Shown here piece after piece: positions 1 to 10,590 of a stretch of 64,000 nucleotides of DNA; position 1 is the stretch's first letter, and the number at the start of each line of letters is the position of its first letter. This stretch comes from Sanderia malayensis (lineage: Eukaryota > Cnidaria > Scyphozoa > Semaeostomeae > Pelagiidae), in the NCBI GenBank assembly GCA_013076295.1, contig RQOL01000918.1, positions 62,001 to 126,000 of the forward strand. Direction: 5' to 3'. Below the pieces are notes generated by a model, which was not told the origin of the DNA, searched no databases, and saw nothing but the letters and a program-made list of their open reading frames with translations. Both the position numbers and the translations under genes were made by a program.

Positions 1-54
1 GGTATAGTATGTGTTTATAGTAGGTATAGTATGTTGGTATAGTATCTAGGTATG

Positions 55-88
<34 letters not shown>

Positions 89-198
89 TGGGCATGAGCG
101 GGAGCGAATGCAGCGTGCGAAGCGCGCCAACCAGATTAAGCTTTTTTTACTTGACAGGCTGGGGTGAACGAGCGAAGCGAGTGATGACCCCTAGTATA
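1..198 (+). repeat. Composite repeat, 3' half (cut by window start)
   Basis: The block starts with a GTATAG/GTAGGTATAG minisatellite (about 1-56), passes into a TATG tetranucleotide run (57-90) and ends in a GC-rich module (91-198) closing with GTGATGACCCCTAG. The GC module holds a stem GCGTGC-GAA-GCGCGC at about 113-127. The same order of modules occurs at 61437-61640, of which this is a near-identical copy. No coding function is apparent. Confidence 0.8.
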
Positions 199-1423
199 TA
201 TAGACGCACTTTCTTGCCAAAAACAATAGATTCGACCCGAAACAATAGGTCAAACGCCTCAAAACAAAAGGCCAAAACGGCGAATCCGTGATCATTAAGG
301 CTTTTTTGAATGGGATCGCACAAGGTTGACACTTGCATGGAAAGGCTCCATTTCTAGAGTAGGCAAAAGTTATCTATTTTTGGTAGCCCATTTTAAAAGA
401 ATTTTTGAATTATTCCACTAATTATTCTGCTAATTGTGCTATCACGAAAAAACTGCGGTTTACAGTGGCGAAACTTTCAAATTCGTGTCCCCAACTCAAT
501 TTTGGAACAAAGTATTTGCTCTTCACGTGACCCGTTTCGCCTTTTCCTGCAATTTGATTGGCTCTTTTCGCGCAACCCACGTGGGTTTTCGGTCGTTTTT
601 CGTTTTTCGCCCTCGGCTTGCAGGCTACCCATTTGAATTTTTGGTTGTTTTTCGTTATTCACCCTCGATTTCAAGCAGGTACTTTTGGAGAAGAGGCGTG
701 TTTTTGTTTTGCACACAAAGGGCGCCTTTCAAAGTGTTTTACCACCTGAATTATCTTTGCAAAAAGCTGCTATTTGTTTCAAAGACCCTACAGAGTTGCA
801 GGAAACAGTAGCAAACACAGGTGATAACTTTGTTTTGTATTTTGAGTTTGATCAATAGTTGTTGTTTTTGTAGTAGGCGTTGCTTCAGCATGCTTGCAAT
901 GCTTAGGCCAATTAAAAACAAAGTCAAAGTGTTGAATTTTTTAGGCGCTATTTGCACGATTTTCCTCATTTAAACTTTCGACAAGTGTTTGTATGTTTGT
1001 ATAGTAAGCATAGTGGGTATAGTAGGTATAGTAGGCATAGTATGTTTGTATAATAGGTATAGTAGGTATAGTATGTTGGTATAATAGGTATAGTAGGTAT
1101 AGTATGTTTGCATAGTAGGTATATGATAGGTTTATATGTAGGTATGTATGTATATAGGTATGTATGTAGGTATGTATGTATGTATGTATGTATGTAGGTA
1201 TGTATGTATGTATGTATGTATGTATGTATGGGCATGGGCGTAAGCAAATGCAGCGCACGAAGTGAGCCAACCACAGGCGAGCGTAGCGAGCTTACCCATT
1301 GCACGTGGGGTTGAAAGAGGCATGAGCGTAAGCGAATGCAGCACATGAAGTGCGCCAAACACATTAAGTTTTTTTCATTTGCCCCCCTCTGGGAAGCGAG
1401 CGTACGCGAGCGCCCCTGGCTAG
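199..1423 (+). repeat. Full-length modular composite repeat
   Basis: This is an approximately 1.2-kb non-coding element with five modules in fixed order. An AT-rich end (TATATATAGACGC) comes first. A unique 700-bp body follows (about 210-985), with the inverted pair TTCGACC/GGTCRAA near 231-253 and a CCCACGTGGG palindrome near 577. Then come a GTATAG minisatellite (985-1140), a TATG run (1140-1230) and a GC-rich hairpin module ending in GGCTAG. The same body recurs on both strands at 38.4, 39.4, 40.2, 56.6, 57.7, 59.4, 60.3 and 61.7 kb. The short reading frames in the body are not conserved between copies. It looks like a non-autonomous element, but its mobilising machinery is unknown. Confidence 0.75.
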
Positions 1424-2615
1424 TCTAATATTAATATTCTGCGATGTCACGTGATGACGCATTTTCCTTGCCAAAAACAATAGATTCGACACGAAACAAT
1501 GGGTGGAATGCCCAAAAACGATGGGCCGAAACGGCGAACCGTGTAATCACAAAGACTTTGTTGTATGTGGATATATAGCAATGTATTTCACAATGGATGT
1601 TTAGTTTCCTAACTTAACCAGGGTATTGGGTTTGGTTTTTCGATTTTCTCCAAAATTATTGAGTTATTCCATTAGTTATTCTCCTAATTGTGCTATCATG
1701 AAAAAATGACGGTTTACGCTGGCAAAAGTTCGAAATTCGCGTTGCAAACTCCATTTTCGAGAAGAGTGTTCGCTCTTTACGTGACCCGTTTCACCTTTTC
1801 CTAAAAGTTGATTGGCTTTTTTCGCGTGACCCACGTGGGTTGTCAATCAACTTTCCAGGGGCGGCGGGCACAAATTTTCAAGTGCTATGACATTTCAGGA
1901 AACTGGGTGGGGCATTTTAGGCCACACCCAATTTGTGAGGTGTGAAAGAGGAGAGCCATGAAAATATTTTTACTTAAAGTGCCTCTACACCTTATTTTTT
2001 TGTTGGCCAAAACTATAGATTCGAATGCGCTGATTCTGCATCCGTTTATATTTTTTTGATATGACAAGTAGTTTTTGAGATACGAGGCAACGCGTGCCAC
2101 GTGCCAAGTGTTGGTATGTTTGTATAGTAGGTATAGTATGTATAGTATGTTTTTTTAGTAGGCATACTATGTTTTTATAGTAGGTATAGTATGTTTGTAT
2201 AGTATGTATAGTAGGTATATTATGTTTTAAAAATAGGTATAGTAGGTATAGTATATGTTTGTATAGTAGGTATATAGTAGGTTTATATATAGGTATGTAT
2301 GTATGTATGTATGTATGTATGTATGTATGGGCATGGGCGTAAGCAAATTCAGCGCATGAAGTGCGCCCTATCAGTCAATGTTTTTTATAATAGATGGACA
2401 GGCGAGCGCAGCGAGGTAACCCATTGTAGGTGGGGCTTAAAGACGCATGAGTGTAAGCAAATGCAGCGCACAAAGTGCACCCTATCAATCAATGTTTCTT
2501 TATAATAGATAGACAGGCGAGCGCAGCGAGCTAACCCGTTGTATGTGGGGTTGAAAGGGGCATGAGCGTAAGTGAATGCAGTGCACGAAGTGCACCCTAT
2601 CAGTCAATGTTAGGG
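1424..2615 (+). repeat. Composite repeat, internally rearranged copy
   Basis: The copy begins with the family's AT end (TCTAATATTAATATTC, then GATGTCACGTGATGACGC). It follows the body to about 1855 and then switches to unrelated sequence (about 1856-2110), including a stretch resembling neither the other copies nor a gene. It resumes with the minisatellite (2111-2290), TATG run (2290-2328) and three GC-rich units (2329-2615). One GC unit at about 2578 has the perfect stem GTGCAC-GAA-GTGCAC. Confidence 0.65.
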
Positions 2616-4521
2616 TATTTGAAAATCAATTTTTGTTAAAAATAAACTGTATAAAAAATTCCTGAAGTCCAAAGATTCCTTTTGGTATTAGCAATATAAA
2701 TATTACAGAAATATGCTTAACCGTTTAATCAAAAATAGCAAACGATTACACTACAACTCATATTTTGAAAGTTTTAAAACCAACTCAAAGATAGTTTGGA
2801 AATGTATAAATGATCTTATAAATAAATCAAGTAAATCTTGTAAAACGGAAATAAAATAAAAGATCCTAAACAGGCTGCAAATAAATTCAATGATTTTTTC
2901 ACAAACGTGGCAAAAAGCCTTGTAGATAAACTTGGAACATCAAACTCTAACTTTAAAGACTATCTCCAAGACCTTATTGCCGAAAGTTTTGTGTTATTAC
3001 CAGTGACTGAAGTTGATCAAATAAATAATCTTGATTTGTCAAAGGCTGCTGGTGCGTACGGCATACCAATCTCTTTAATAAAATTATTGAAAAATGAAAT
3101 AAAAAAGCCCTTGATGACCCTGGTAAACCTCTCTTTTACCAGTGGCTCTTTCCCAAAGTCACTAAAATATGCTAAAGTTATTCCAATATTTAAAGCTAAC
3201 TCAAAATTTGAAGTTTGTAATTATCGTCCAATATCTATACTTCCAATCTTTAACAAAATTTTTGAAAAGGTTATGTATTCCAGGATTTTTGATTTTATCA
3301 CCAAACATAATATACTTTTCCCACACCAATTTGGTTTTCAAAAACAAAGACTTCTATGGCCATCCTTGATATATGCTCTAAACTGGTGGACGCTATTGAA
3401 AAAAGAAAATTTTCTTGTTGTATATTCTTAGACTTTGTAAAAGCTTTTGATACAGTAAATCACGACATCCTTCTTAGAAAATTAGAGCATTATGGAATAA
3501 GAGCAGTTGCTCTTGACTGGTTTTGATCTTACCTAAAAGATAGAACTCAACGAGTGTTCCTGGATGGGGAATTATCTGAATATAATTATAATTATCATGG
3601 AGTGCCTCAGGGAAGTGTTTTAGGCACCCTTCTCTTTCTGCTATACATAAATGATATTCCACAGTCTTCAAAGACAATGAGCTTTCATCTTTTCGCTGAC
3701 GATACTAGCCTTCTCTATTCTTGTGAAAATCTTAATGACTTAGAAAAAATTGTTAATCAAGAGTTGGCAAAAATTTCAGACTGGTTAGCCGCAAACAAAC
3801 TAACCTTAAATACCAGTAAATCAAATTTCATGATAATGAAACCTAGGCAAAAAACTCTCTAAAAATGTTAAAATATGTATAAACAATGACAGCTACGAGA
3901 ATGGGACTGTGTTAAATACTTAGGTGTTTTAATTGATAACACTTTAACTTGGTCAAATCACGTTAAACATATAACAATAAAAGTATCAAAAGGGATTGGT
4001 ATCTTATCTAAGATAAGACATTATGCACCCAAAAATGTATTAATAAATATATATAATGCTTTTGTTTCTCTGCATATCAATTATGCTATAACGAACTGGG
4101 GTTGAACCTACCCCACTATTTTAGGTGAGCCAACTAAATGCCTCAAAAAAGCAGCAAGAATAACTAACTTTAAAAACAGTTTGAGCATTCTAAACCATTC
4201 TTTAAAGCTCTGAATACTTTAAATCTTGAAGACACTTATAAGTTAGAATGTGGCAAATTTTTTTATGAAATTTGTAAAGGGCAAAACAATGCCCTGTTTT
4301 CAAGTTTTTTTCAAAAGACAAAACACCAACACCATTATGGTACAAGATAAGCAAGGTCTGGAAAACTTTACACCCCAACTGTGAGAACAAATTATAAGAA
4401 ACACTTTATCTCTTATTCGGGCATAAAAATTTGGAACAGCATCCCTGAAGATATTCGTAATTCTCCGAGTAAAAAACCCTTTATTAAGATTTATAAGAGA
4501 ATGCTATTACAAGAATACTAA
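2616..4521 (+). pseudogene. Decayed non-LTR retrotransposon (Jockey/CR1-like) reverse transcriptase
   Basis: Conceptual translation shows a non-LTR reverse transcriptase in order: an N-terminal region from about 2640, the block KAAGAYGIPISLIKLL (near 3045), NYRPISILP (near 3217), FDTVNHDILL (near 3447), HGVPQGSVLG (near 3597), the catalytic FADDTSLLYS (near 3693) and a thumb-like C-terminus ending IWNSIPEDIRNS and LLQEY near 4521. The frame is broken by a shift near 3345, TAG at 3429, TGA near 3525 and further shifts after 3860. The 5' part with an endonuclease is absent; the element begins abruptly inside a GC-rich repeat. The 62831-64000 copy has the same 5' junction and the same early breaks. 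Jockey/CR1 group is my best placement; an exact clade needs a tree. Confidence 0.85.
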
Positions 4522-4899
4522 GAATTTGCTTTTCTTAAATAGTTTGGAGTGAAAATGAATTTTTTCCCTGTGGTTTGTGTTTTTCTTTTCATCTTCCTTT
4601 TCCTTTTTCTTTTCATCTGCTTTATAATGAACCAAATCAAAAAGGATTAATTTATAAGCTTTTAAAAAAATTTTTAATACCGAGTAGTTCAAATGTTCTG
4701 TTAACAAATACGTCACTGAGGGCACATGGCTCGAAAGCTCTTTAGAGTTCTATTCATGTGTCCATCAGCAATCTTTGTATTCAGATGTTTAATTATTTTT
4801 TAATAATTCTTTAAAGTTTGTTGAAGTTTTGTAAATAACATCTTCTTTTAATTCAAAACATTTGCTTGTAATATTAGCTGAAAATATGATATGATATGA
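4522..4899 (+). other. LINE 3' flank, no gene
   Basis: AT-rich sequence follows the LINE stop. It includes a pyrimidine-rich tract (about 4570-4620) that could belong to the LINE 3' untranslated region. I see no coding potential, poly(A) tail or target-site duplication. Confidence 0.4.
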
Positions 4900-5699
4900 G
4901 ATATAACATCATAGATGATAGTATTGCATGATTTTATATATATAAATAGTATGATACAGTATAGAATTGCATGGTTGATGTATAGTATTTTTGGGTATGA
5001 TGTAGTATTATATTCATACTTCTATTTTTAATGTTGTATTGAATTGAATAGCATCTTCAAGCAGTTTTTTAGGTTTTTGTAAGCAACCATATGTGCTCCA
5101 ATTTGTTAATGTATTTCAATACTTTGTAGTACCCTTGATTGATAAATACACAGAGAATGAAGAAAATGCAGTATTGATGATAGAATATTAAGAACACACA
5201 ACGAAGGTTAAAAGGAGATGACTTCAACTTATGATTTGTATACTTGCAACAAAAACTGTATATCTTACAACATAAATGTACTATTTACCTGAAAATATTC
5301 TACCAGTCAAGCGTGCAACATTACATATGCTTGTCTTGAAAAGTCTTCCTTTTCTGTAGTCATTTTTTCTCATAATTAATCACACCACCAGGGTGTTTCT
5401 GCCCACCACATACTAACAATATTGACACATTCTGTGACATTTGCAGGAGGCCTCCATTTCAGATATCTATGTTTTATTCTACGAGGCCATCTTCACTCTG
5501 TTGCTATGGTATTCAGATTCAAAAATATCTTCACAAAGCAACACACGAAAAATATTTTTCGTTCGTTAGTTATTGTCAAAGCAGAGCCACAGTCAACAGG
5601 TAAACTTTTTCCACCTCATTACTGATATTTTATACCTTTAAATATTAATAAAGACAACTACAAATAATACCCGAATTTTTTATTGCATGCATAATAATT

Positions 5700-6045
5700 T
5701 CCATCTATTTAATCACTCCTGATTTCTTTTCCAGTCTTTGTTTAGTTTTGCAATTGTTTTCCTTTAACCTTCCTACTGAAGAAAAAAAGATTTCGGTATG
5801 TATTTTCAGTTCAATGTTACTTGCATAATGCGATTCTCCTTTACTATTATGATCAGCAACCATATGTATAACTTATTACTTACCATTTCAATCACAATTA
5901 GAATCTTATTCTTTTTCCAGTATTTCCAGTTTGGCAGTTGCCTTGCTGGTTGTTTTTTATTTTGTTTAAAACATTTTCGGTATGTACTTTCATTTCAACG
6001 TTACTTGGATAATGAGATTCTCCTTTACTATTATGATCACCAACC
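5700..6045 (+). repeat. Tandem splice-bounded cassettes, H1 (5' part)
   Basis: Units of about 180 bp each contain TTTTTCCAG followed by TATTTSCAGTTTGGCAGTTGCC and then TTTTCGGTATGTACTTTCA, that is, an acceptor-like site, a roughly 50-base segment and a donor-like GTATGT. Here two units precede the foldback insertion and a partial one resumes at 9011-9190. H2 has about four units and H3 five or more. Confidence 0.6.
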
Positions 6046-6049
6046 ATAT

Positions 6050-7112
6050 TACACAGGGCATATAGTCTAACAATCTAACAAAGTGCCTAATGTTTGTTTT
6101 CTCGCTTGATTCTGATAGATATGATGGTAAGTTTCAGAATTACACTTGGTACCTTTCCGAAAATTGCCCCAAAGTCACATGACTGATGACGTCATTTTTC
6201 GCAAAATTTTTGGGCCTAATCGTTCATAGCTTTTTTGTTGTTTATCTTTGGTCAAAATAAAGTTCTGTTATAGGCTCTACGTTGGAAGAGCTTTCGAATG
6301 ATATATAGTTTTTTATATTTTGCTGATATTTATATTTTGGTCACGTGACCTGGTCAATAACTCTAAAAATCGCAAAAATTGCAATTCCCGCTCAAACCAC
6401 GGATTCCAATGGAGAAATTTTTATTTATGCCAAAGTGCCCCCAAATAGCTGTGGGTACACCTCCATCAGGCCATAGACATGCGGCTGGCGCGATGACAAA
6501 TGTCAGATAATTGAAATTACCGGGTGCGCCAGAAAATAATATACACGTTTGAAGAGACATGGTGATACCAATTTCGGTTTTTGGACATCTATCTTCACTA
6601 GACATTATCTAATGTGTTTTTAAGATACCCCAAGCTTTAAGTTTCCTCTTTGGACAATGCTTTTGAGAAGTAAGTCCAACTTTCTGTTGTGAAGATGTTG
6701 AGAAATAGCTCTGCAAATGTCTCTACTTTTCCTGGTGCACCCAGTATATGCCTATAATGCTAAGAAAACGTATATTTGAAAAAGCGTAACAAAAATTTGA
6801 AGTTATAAATTCAGTTGTGCGAAATTTCAGTATATCACTTTTTTTTTTATTTCTGTCAAAAGAATTTCACGTTCATGGGCATGTAGTTGTTATCTGAAGA
6901 AGTGATCAATTGACTGTCTGTTGTAGAAAAGTTGCTTTGCCACCCCGATAACCTCTCATTATCAGTTGTGCTAGATACATGTCCAGCTTTGGACGCAGTA
7001 GATTCCTCGCTCGGCATATCGATTTCGACTTGGTAACTTTTTTTCGCCGTGGTGGTATATTGAGGCATCTGGCTCTGTATGGCAGATTGACTCTTCAGTA
7101 GCTTAGTCGGCT
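6050..7112 (+). repeat. Left arm of foldback element
   Basis: This arm is the inverse of 7983-9006. It contains a mirror reading frame of 80 codons (6363-6605, minus strand) also present in the other arm; this shows recent arm similarity and is not evidence of a gene. Confidence 0.8.
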
Positions 7113-7593
7113 TTCCTGTATTTCTTCTTATATCATATATCGTAGAAAGGCTTGTCAGGTGCTTCCTCAGTTGCTTGCAATAAATGGCGGCGACACGACA
7201 GCATATAAATTAAATGTCGGAAAAATTAGAATTTTTAAGAAAATCGCAAAGAATAAAAAATTTCTAGAATTAATTGAAAACGTATGCAAATCAAAAGACT
7301 TTTGCGAAAGCGTCGTTGGTGCAAAGCAATTCAAGCAAGTCATTATGTACAGTGGGCAAGAAAACGAAAGCCATGTTGACACATGAGTTCACTTGTATAA
7401 AAACATGAAAATAAAATCATCTGCATCCATACTGGTGGATCCAAATTCCATGACAGTGAAAATTAAGTTCGTACACATGGCAGTTAAGAATTCTAAAATG
7501 TTACATCATTCCAATCCTTACATATGGTTCCGAGTGCTGGACAGTATCTTCTACGATGAGGAAGCGAATCGAAGCTTCAGAAATGTGATTTAG

Positions 7594-7906
7594 TAGACGA
7601 ATGCTAATAATATCCTGGACATGACATGTCAGCAACGAGGAAACACGGCAGATAGAAAAAACGCAAAGATCGTTGTGGAAAGACATTACAGAAAGGAAAA
7701 GAAAGTTTATAGGTCATGTGATACGGAAAGAAGAGTTGGAACAAATTTTATTGACAGGAAAGATTCAAGGCAAGAAAGCGAGAGGAAGGCAGAGAAAAGT
7801 GATGTTACCATCCATGGCAAAGGATTATATGATGACAACAAATGACATTCTACATGCGGCAAAATATCGAAGAAAAAAGGAAGAACACGACCACTTACGC
7901 CCATGA
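7594..7906 (+). pseudogene. 3' remnant of an RTE-like reverse transcriptase ORF
   Basis: Translating from about 7597 gives RMLIISWT, one TGA, then HVSNEETRQIEK, RKRKFIGHVIRKEELEQI and LTGKIQGKKARGRQRK. These are the hallmarks of the C-terminal end of RTE/BovB-type reverse transcriptase ORFs, where GHV and GKI.GK..RGR.R motifs are typical. The polymerase core is absent. It lies in the spacer between the foldback arms, so it is either captured cargo or an insertion into the element. Upstream frames at 7159-7590 are unrecognised. Confidence 0.7.
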
Positions 7907-7982
7907 TGGTCATGGTACCTAAAGAGAGACACATGCAGTGCTACTCGTAGCTTCGATGCTTAGACGTTCAGGTACCTCGATT

Positions 7983-9006
7983 AGCCGACCATGCTACTGA
8001 AGAGTCAATCTGCCATACAGAGCCAGATGCCATACGAAAAAAAGTTACCAAGTCGAAATCGATATGCCGAGCGAGGAATCTACTGCGTCCAAAGCTGGAC
8101 ATGTATCTAGCACCACTGATAATGAGAGGTTATCGGGGCGGCAAAGCGACTTTTCTACAACAGACAGTCAATTGATCACTTCTTCAGATAACAACTACAT
8201 GCCCATGAACGTGAAATTCGTTTGACGGAGATAAAAAAAAGTGATATAGTGAAATTTCGCACAACTGAATTTATAACTTCAAATTTTTGTTACGCTTTTT
8301 CAAATATATGTTATCTTAGCATTATAGGCATATACCGGGTGCACCAGGAAAAGTAGAGGCATTTGCAGAGCTATTTCTCAACATCTTTACAACAGAAAGT
8401 TGGACTTACTTCTCAAAAGCATTGTCCAAAGAGCAAACTTAAAGCTTGGGGTATCTTAAAAACACATTAGATAATGTCTAGTGAAGTTAGATGTCCAAAA
8501 ACCGAAATTGGTATCGCCATGTCTCTTCAAACGTGTATATTATTTTCTGGCGCACCCGGTAATTTCAATTATCTGACATTTGTCATCGCGCCGGCCGCAT
8601 GTCTATGGCCTGATGGAGGTGTACCCACAGCTATTTGGGGGCACTTTGACATAAATAAAAATTCCTCCATTGGAATCCGTGGTTTGAGCGCGAATTGCAA
8701 TTTTTGCGATTTTTAGAGTTATTGACCAGGTCACGTGACCAAAATATAAATATCGGCAAAATATAAAAAACTATATATCATTCGAAAGCTCTTCCAACGT
8801 AGAGCCTATAACAGAACTTTATTTTGACCTAAGACAAACAACAAAAAAGTTATGAACGATTAGGCCCACGATTAACTATTAACTTTGGGGCAATTTTCGG
8901 AAAGGTACCAAGTGTAATTCTGAAGCTTACCATCATATCTATCAGAATCAAGCGAGAAAACAAACATTAGGCACTTTGTTAGATTGTTAGACTATATGCC
9001 CTGTCT
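7983..9006 (-). repeat. Right arm of foldback element
   Basis: This is the inverted counterpart of 6050-7112, with scattered substitutions. It carries the mirror frame at 8474-8716. Two short blocks near 8335 and 8550 read like GGGTGCACCAGG and CGCACCCGG, also inverted within the arm. Confidence 0.8.
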
Positions 9007-9220
9007 ATATGTATAGCTTATTACTTACCATTTCAATCAATCAATTAGAATTAGATTCTTTTTCCAGTATTTGCAGTTTTGCAGTTGTCCTTTGATTTTG
9101 TATCATATTTTGTTATTTTGTATCAGTACCACTTCATGCAAAATTGTTCTGTTTTTCACACACCAATTATTCTTATTAAAGAAAAATAACTATAATTTGT
9201 TTGCTTTAAGGTTAACTAAT

Positions 9221-9836
9221 ATGGCTTCAAGGTATGGAAGTACAACAAAAAAGCCTGAGCCAGAAAAAAAAATGGTCATCTGGCTTGGTGATGAAGCGAA
9301 AATAATTATAGCAAATATATATTAATTCATCATTTCATGAGTTTTTTTGCACAATTCACAATAATTTATTCATATTTCATGGTTATTGTTTTCGTGGAAA
9401 ATTCCGTCATTGTCTGCTTTTGTATCCTAGGAATCAACGTACAAAGACATATTTCATCTGAAGAGGGAATGTGCTGCCCAATTCAAAAAATTGGGCAGCA
9501 CAAAAAATTCTCCCTTCATGACAAGGAAGGAAGAAGATTCCAAACAAAAGACATGGTGTAAGTATACCTCCTGTATTTGAAGCTGAGTTGTTTTATTGAT
9601 ATCTTCCAAATATTGCATCATATCTTTTAACCAAAAAGCAACCTATAACATAATTGTGTATTCACAGATCACAGAAGGAGGCCTTTGTCAAGATTGGCAA
9701 AGGCCACAGGAAGGATAAAGTACAAAAGAAGGGTGGGAAGGCCACCAAAGAATTTTCTAGGACAATGATGGTGGCCATGCTTACCCAAAGGGCTGCAAGA
9801 ATTATGCAGGACATGTGTAAATTAGTTAATGAATAG
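9221..9836 (+). pseudogene. Helitron accessory gene, H1 copy (lysine-rich small protein)
   Basis: Three putative exons match those of H2 and H3. Exon A starts ATGGCTTCAAGG and encodes a KKPEPEKK motif then WLGDEAK. Exon B (9431-9557) lies between TCCTAG and GTAAGT and encodes YKDIFHLKRECAAQF. Exon C (9668-9836) follows TTCACAG and encodes SQKEAFVKIGKG, KKGGKATKEFSRT and TQRAARIMQDMCKLVNE before TAG. Exon B carries a one-base shift in the AAAAAA run near 9503 relative to H3. The donor of exon A is unresolved, since GTGATG after GGCTTG gives the wrong phase. I do not recognise the family. The basic composition would fit nucleic-acid binding, but that is only inference. It lies upstream of, and parallel to, the Rep-helicase gene. 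Confidence 0.5.
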
Positions 9837-9863
9837 TTTCTCAACTAATTTACACATGTCCTG
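9807..9863. repeat. 21-bp palindrome after accessory gene (H1)
   Basis: Arms at 9807-9827 and 9843-9863 are perfect inverse complements (core GACATGTGTAAATTAG) around a 15-base loop. The stop codon of the accessory gene (9834-9836) falls in the loop. It is conserved in H2 and H3. It could be a transcript 3' hairpin or a transposition or recombination structure. Confidence 0.8.
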
Positions 9864-10498
9864 TTTTTGAACATGCATGAAAGGGACAGAAAAAAATCAA
9901 AACCAATTAACAATACAAAATATACCCTAAAATTATCTACTTTTCCATATGCAAAATTTGAAAAAGCTTTCACATTTTTTGTTCATGCATGGTCAAAGTT
10001 TCATTACTATTTGTTCAAATTATATGTTTTAAATGTTCTTATTTTATATGTTCCAAATGTTACACATTATATGTTCCAGTATTTTCAATATTTCAATCAT
10101 ACTTTTAATAATTCAGAATGCTTCATAAATTACAAATGTTCACATGATGTCGTTGCAAAACCTTCACTTAATAACCTACCGATTGCATGGTATTCACTTT
10201 CAATGTTGCAGTTGCACCAATTATAGTGGTAATGGTGGTCATTTAATCTCAGTATGATTCTTTTGTAAGCAATTTTTGTAATTTAAACTTAGAAAATGAG
10301 ACTGGACTTAACACATTTTCAACAGTGAGTCAAAATACTTTATACATACTCTTCAGATGGAAATGATTTAAGAAGATGCAGCTGGATTCTCACCATGCTT
10401 TTCCGCAAACTACCACTTGGCTGGCATGCCATGATGATGTAATTCAATCTCACATGCAACTTTTACCTCCTACCTTTTTAACCGCTCTGAAGGGCGAA
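9864..10498 (+). other. Helitron spacer without gene
   Basis: AT-rich spacer conserved in H2 and H3, with short repeated phrases such as ATATGTTCCAAATGTT near 10020-10080. I see no conserved reading frame. Confidence 0.5.
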
Positions 10499-10590
10499 GG
10501 GGAATTCCCCTTTCACTAACAAGTTTCCCGCCTTTTTAAACATGTGACGTATATAAACCAATTGTGGCAGCTGTATAGTACAATAGAAAT
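10499..10590 (+). promoter_or_regulatory. Putative Rep-helicase promoter, H1
   Basis: The perfect palindrome GGGGAATTCCCC (10499-10510) matches the kappaB consensus GGGRNNYYCC. About 36 bp downstream is GTGACGTATATAAACCAAT, combining a TGACGT core, a TATA-like motif (about 10550-10557) and CCAAT. H2 and H3 keep the same order. No transcript data are available; the promoter role is inferred from position upstream of spliced non-coding exons. Confidence 0.55.

Larger units (their letters stand above)
6050..9006. mobile_element. Foldback DNA transposon with ~1-kb inverted arms
   Basis: The ends are inverted: ACACAGGGCATATAGTC at about 6051 and its near-complement ending CCCTGTCT at 9006. The inversion continues inward for about 1.02-1.06 kb (6050-7112 against 7983-9006), leaving an 870-bp spacer. 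The flanks show ATAT on both sides (6046-6049 and 9007-9010), and the uninterrupted Helitron copies read ACCAACCATATGTATAAC, so the empty site is visible. A 4-bp ATAT target duplication is therefore likely. No transposase is visible, so I cannot assign a superfamily. The element is nested in H1 and is younger than it. Confidence 0.85.

Noticed and set aside
434..811. Overlapping frames of 60-125 codons in the composite body, repeated at 40433, 56781, 57872, 60401 and 61834
   Set aside because: Start, length and frame change between copies and indels are not multiples of three, so no coding constraint is visible.
6363..6605. 80-codon frame present in both foldback arms (also 8474-8716)
   Set aside because: It is the same inverted-arm sequence seen twice, so agreement reflects the repeat and not independent conservation; no homology is recognised.
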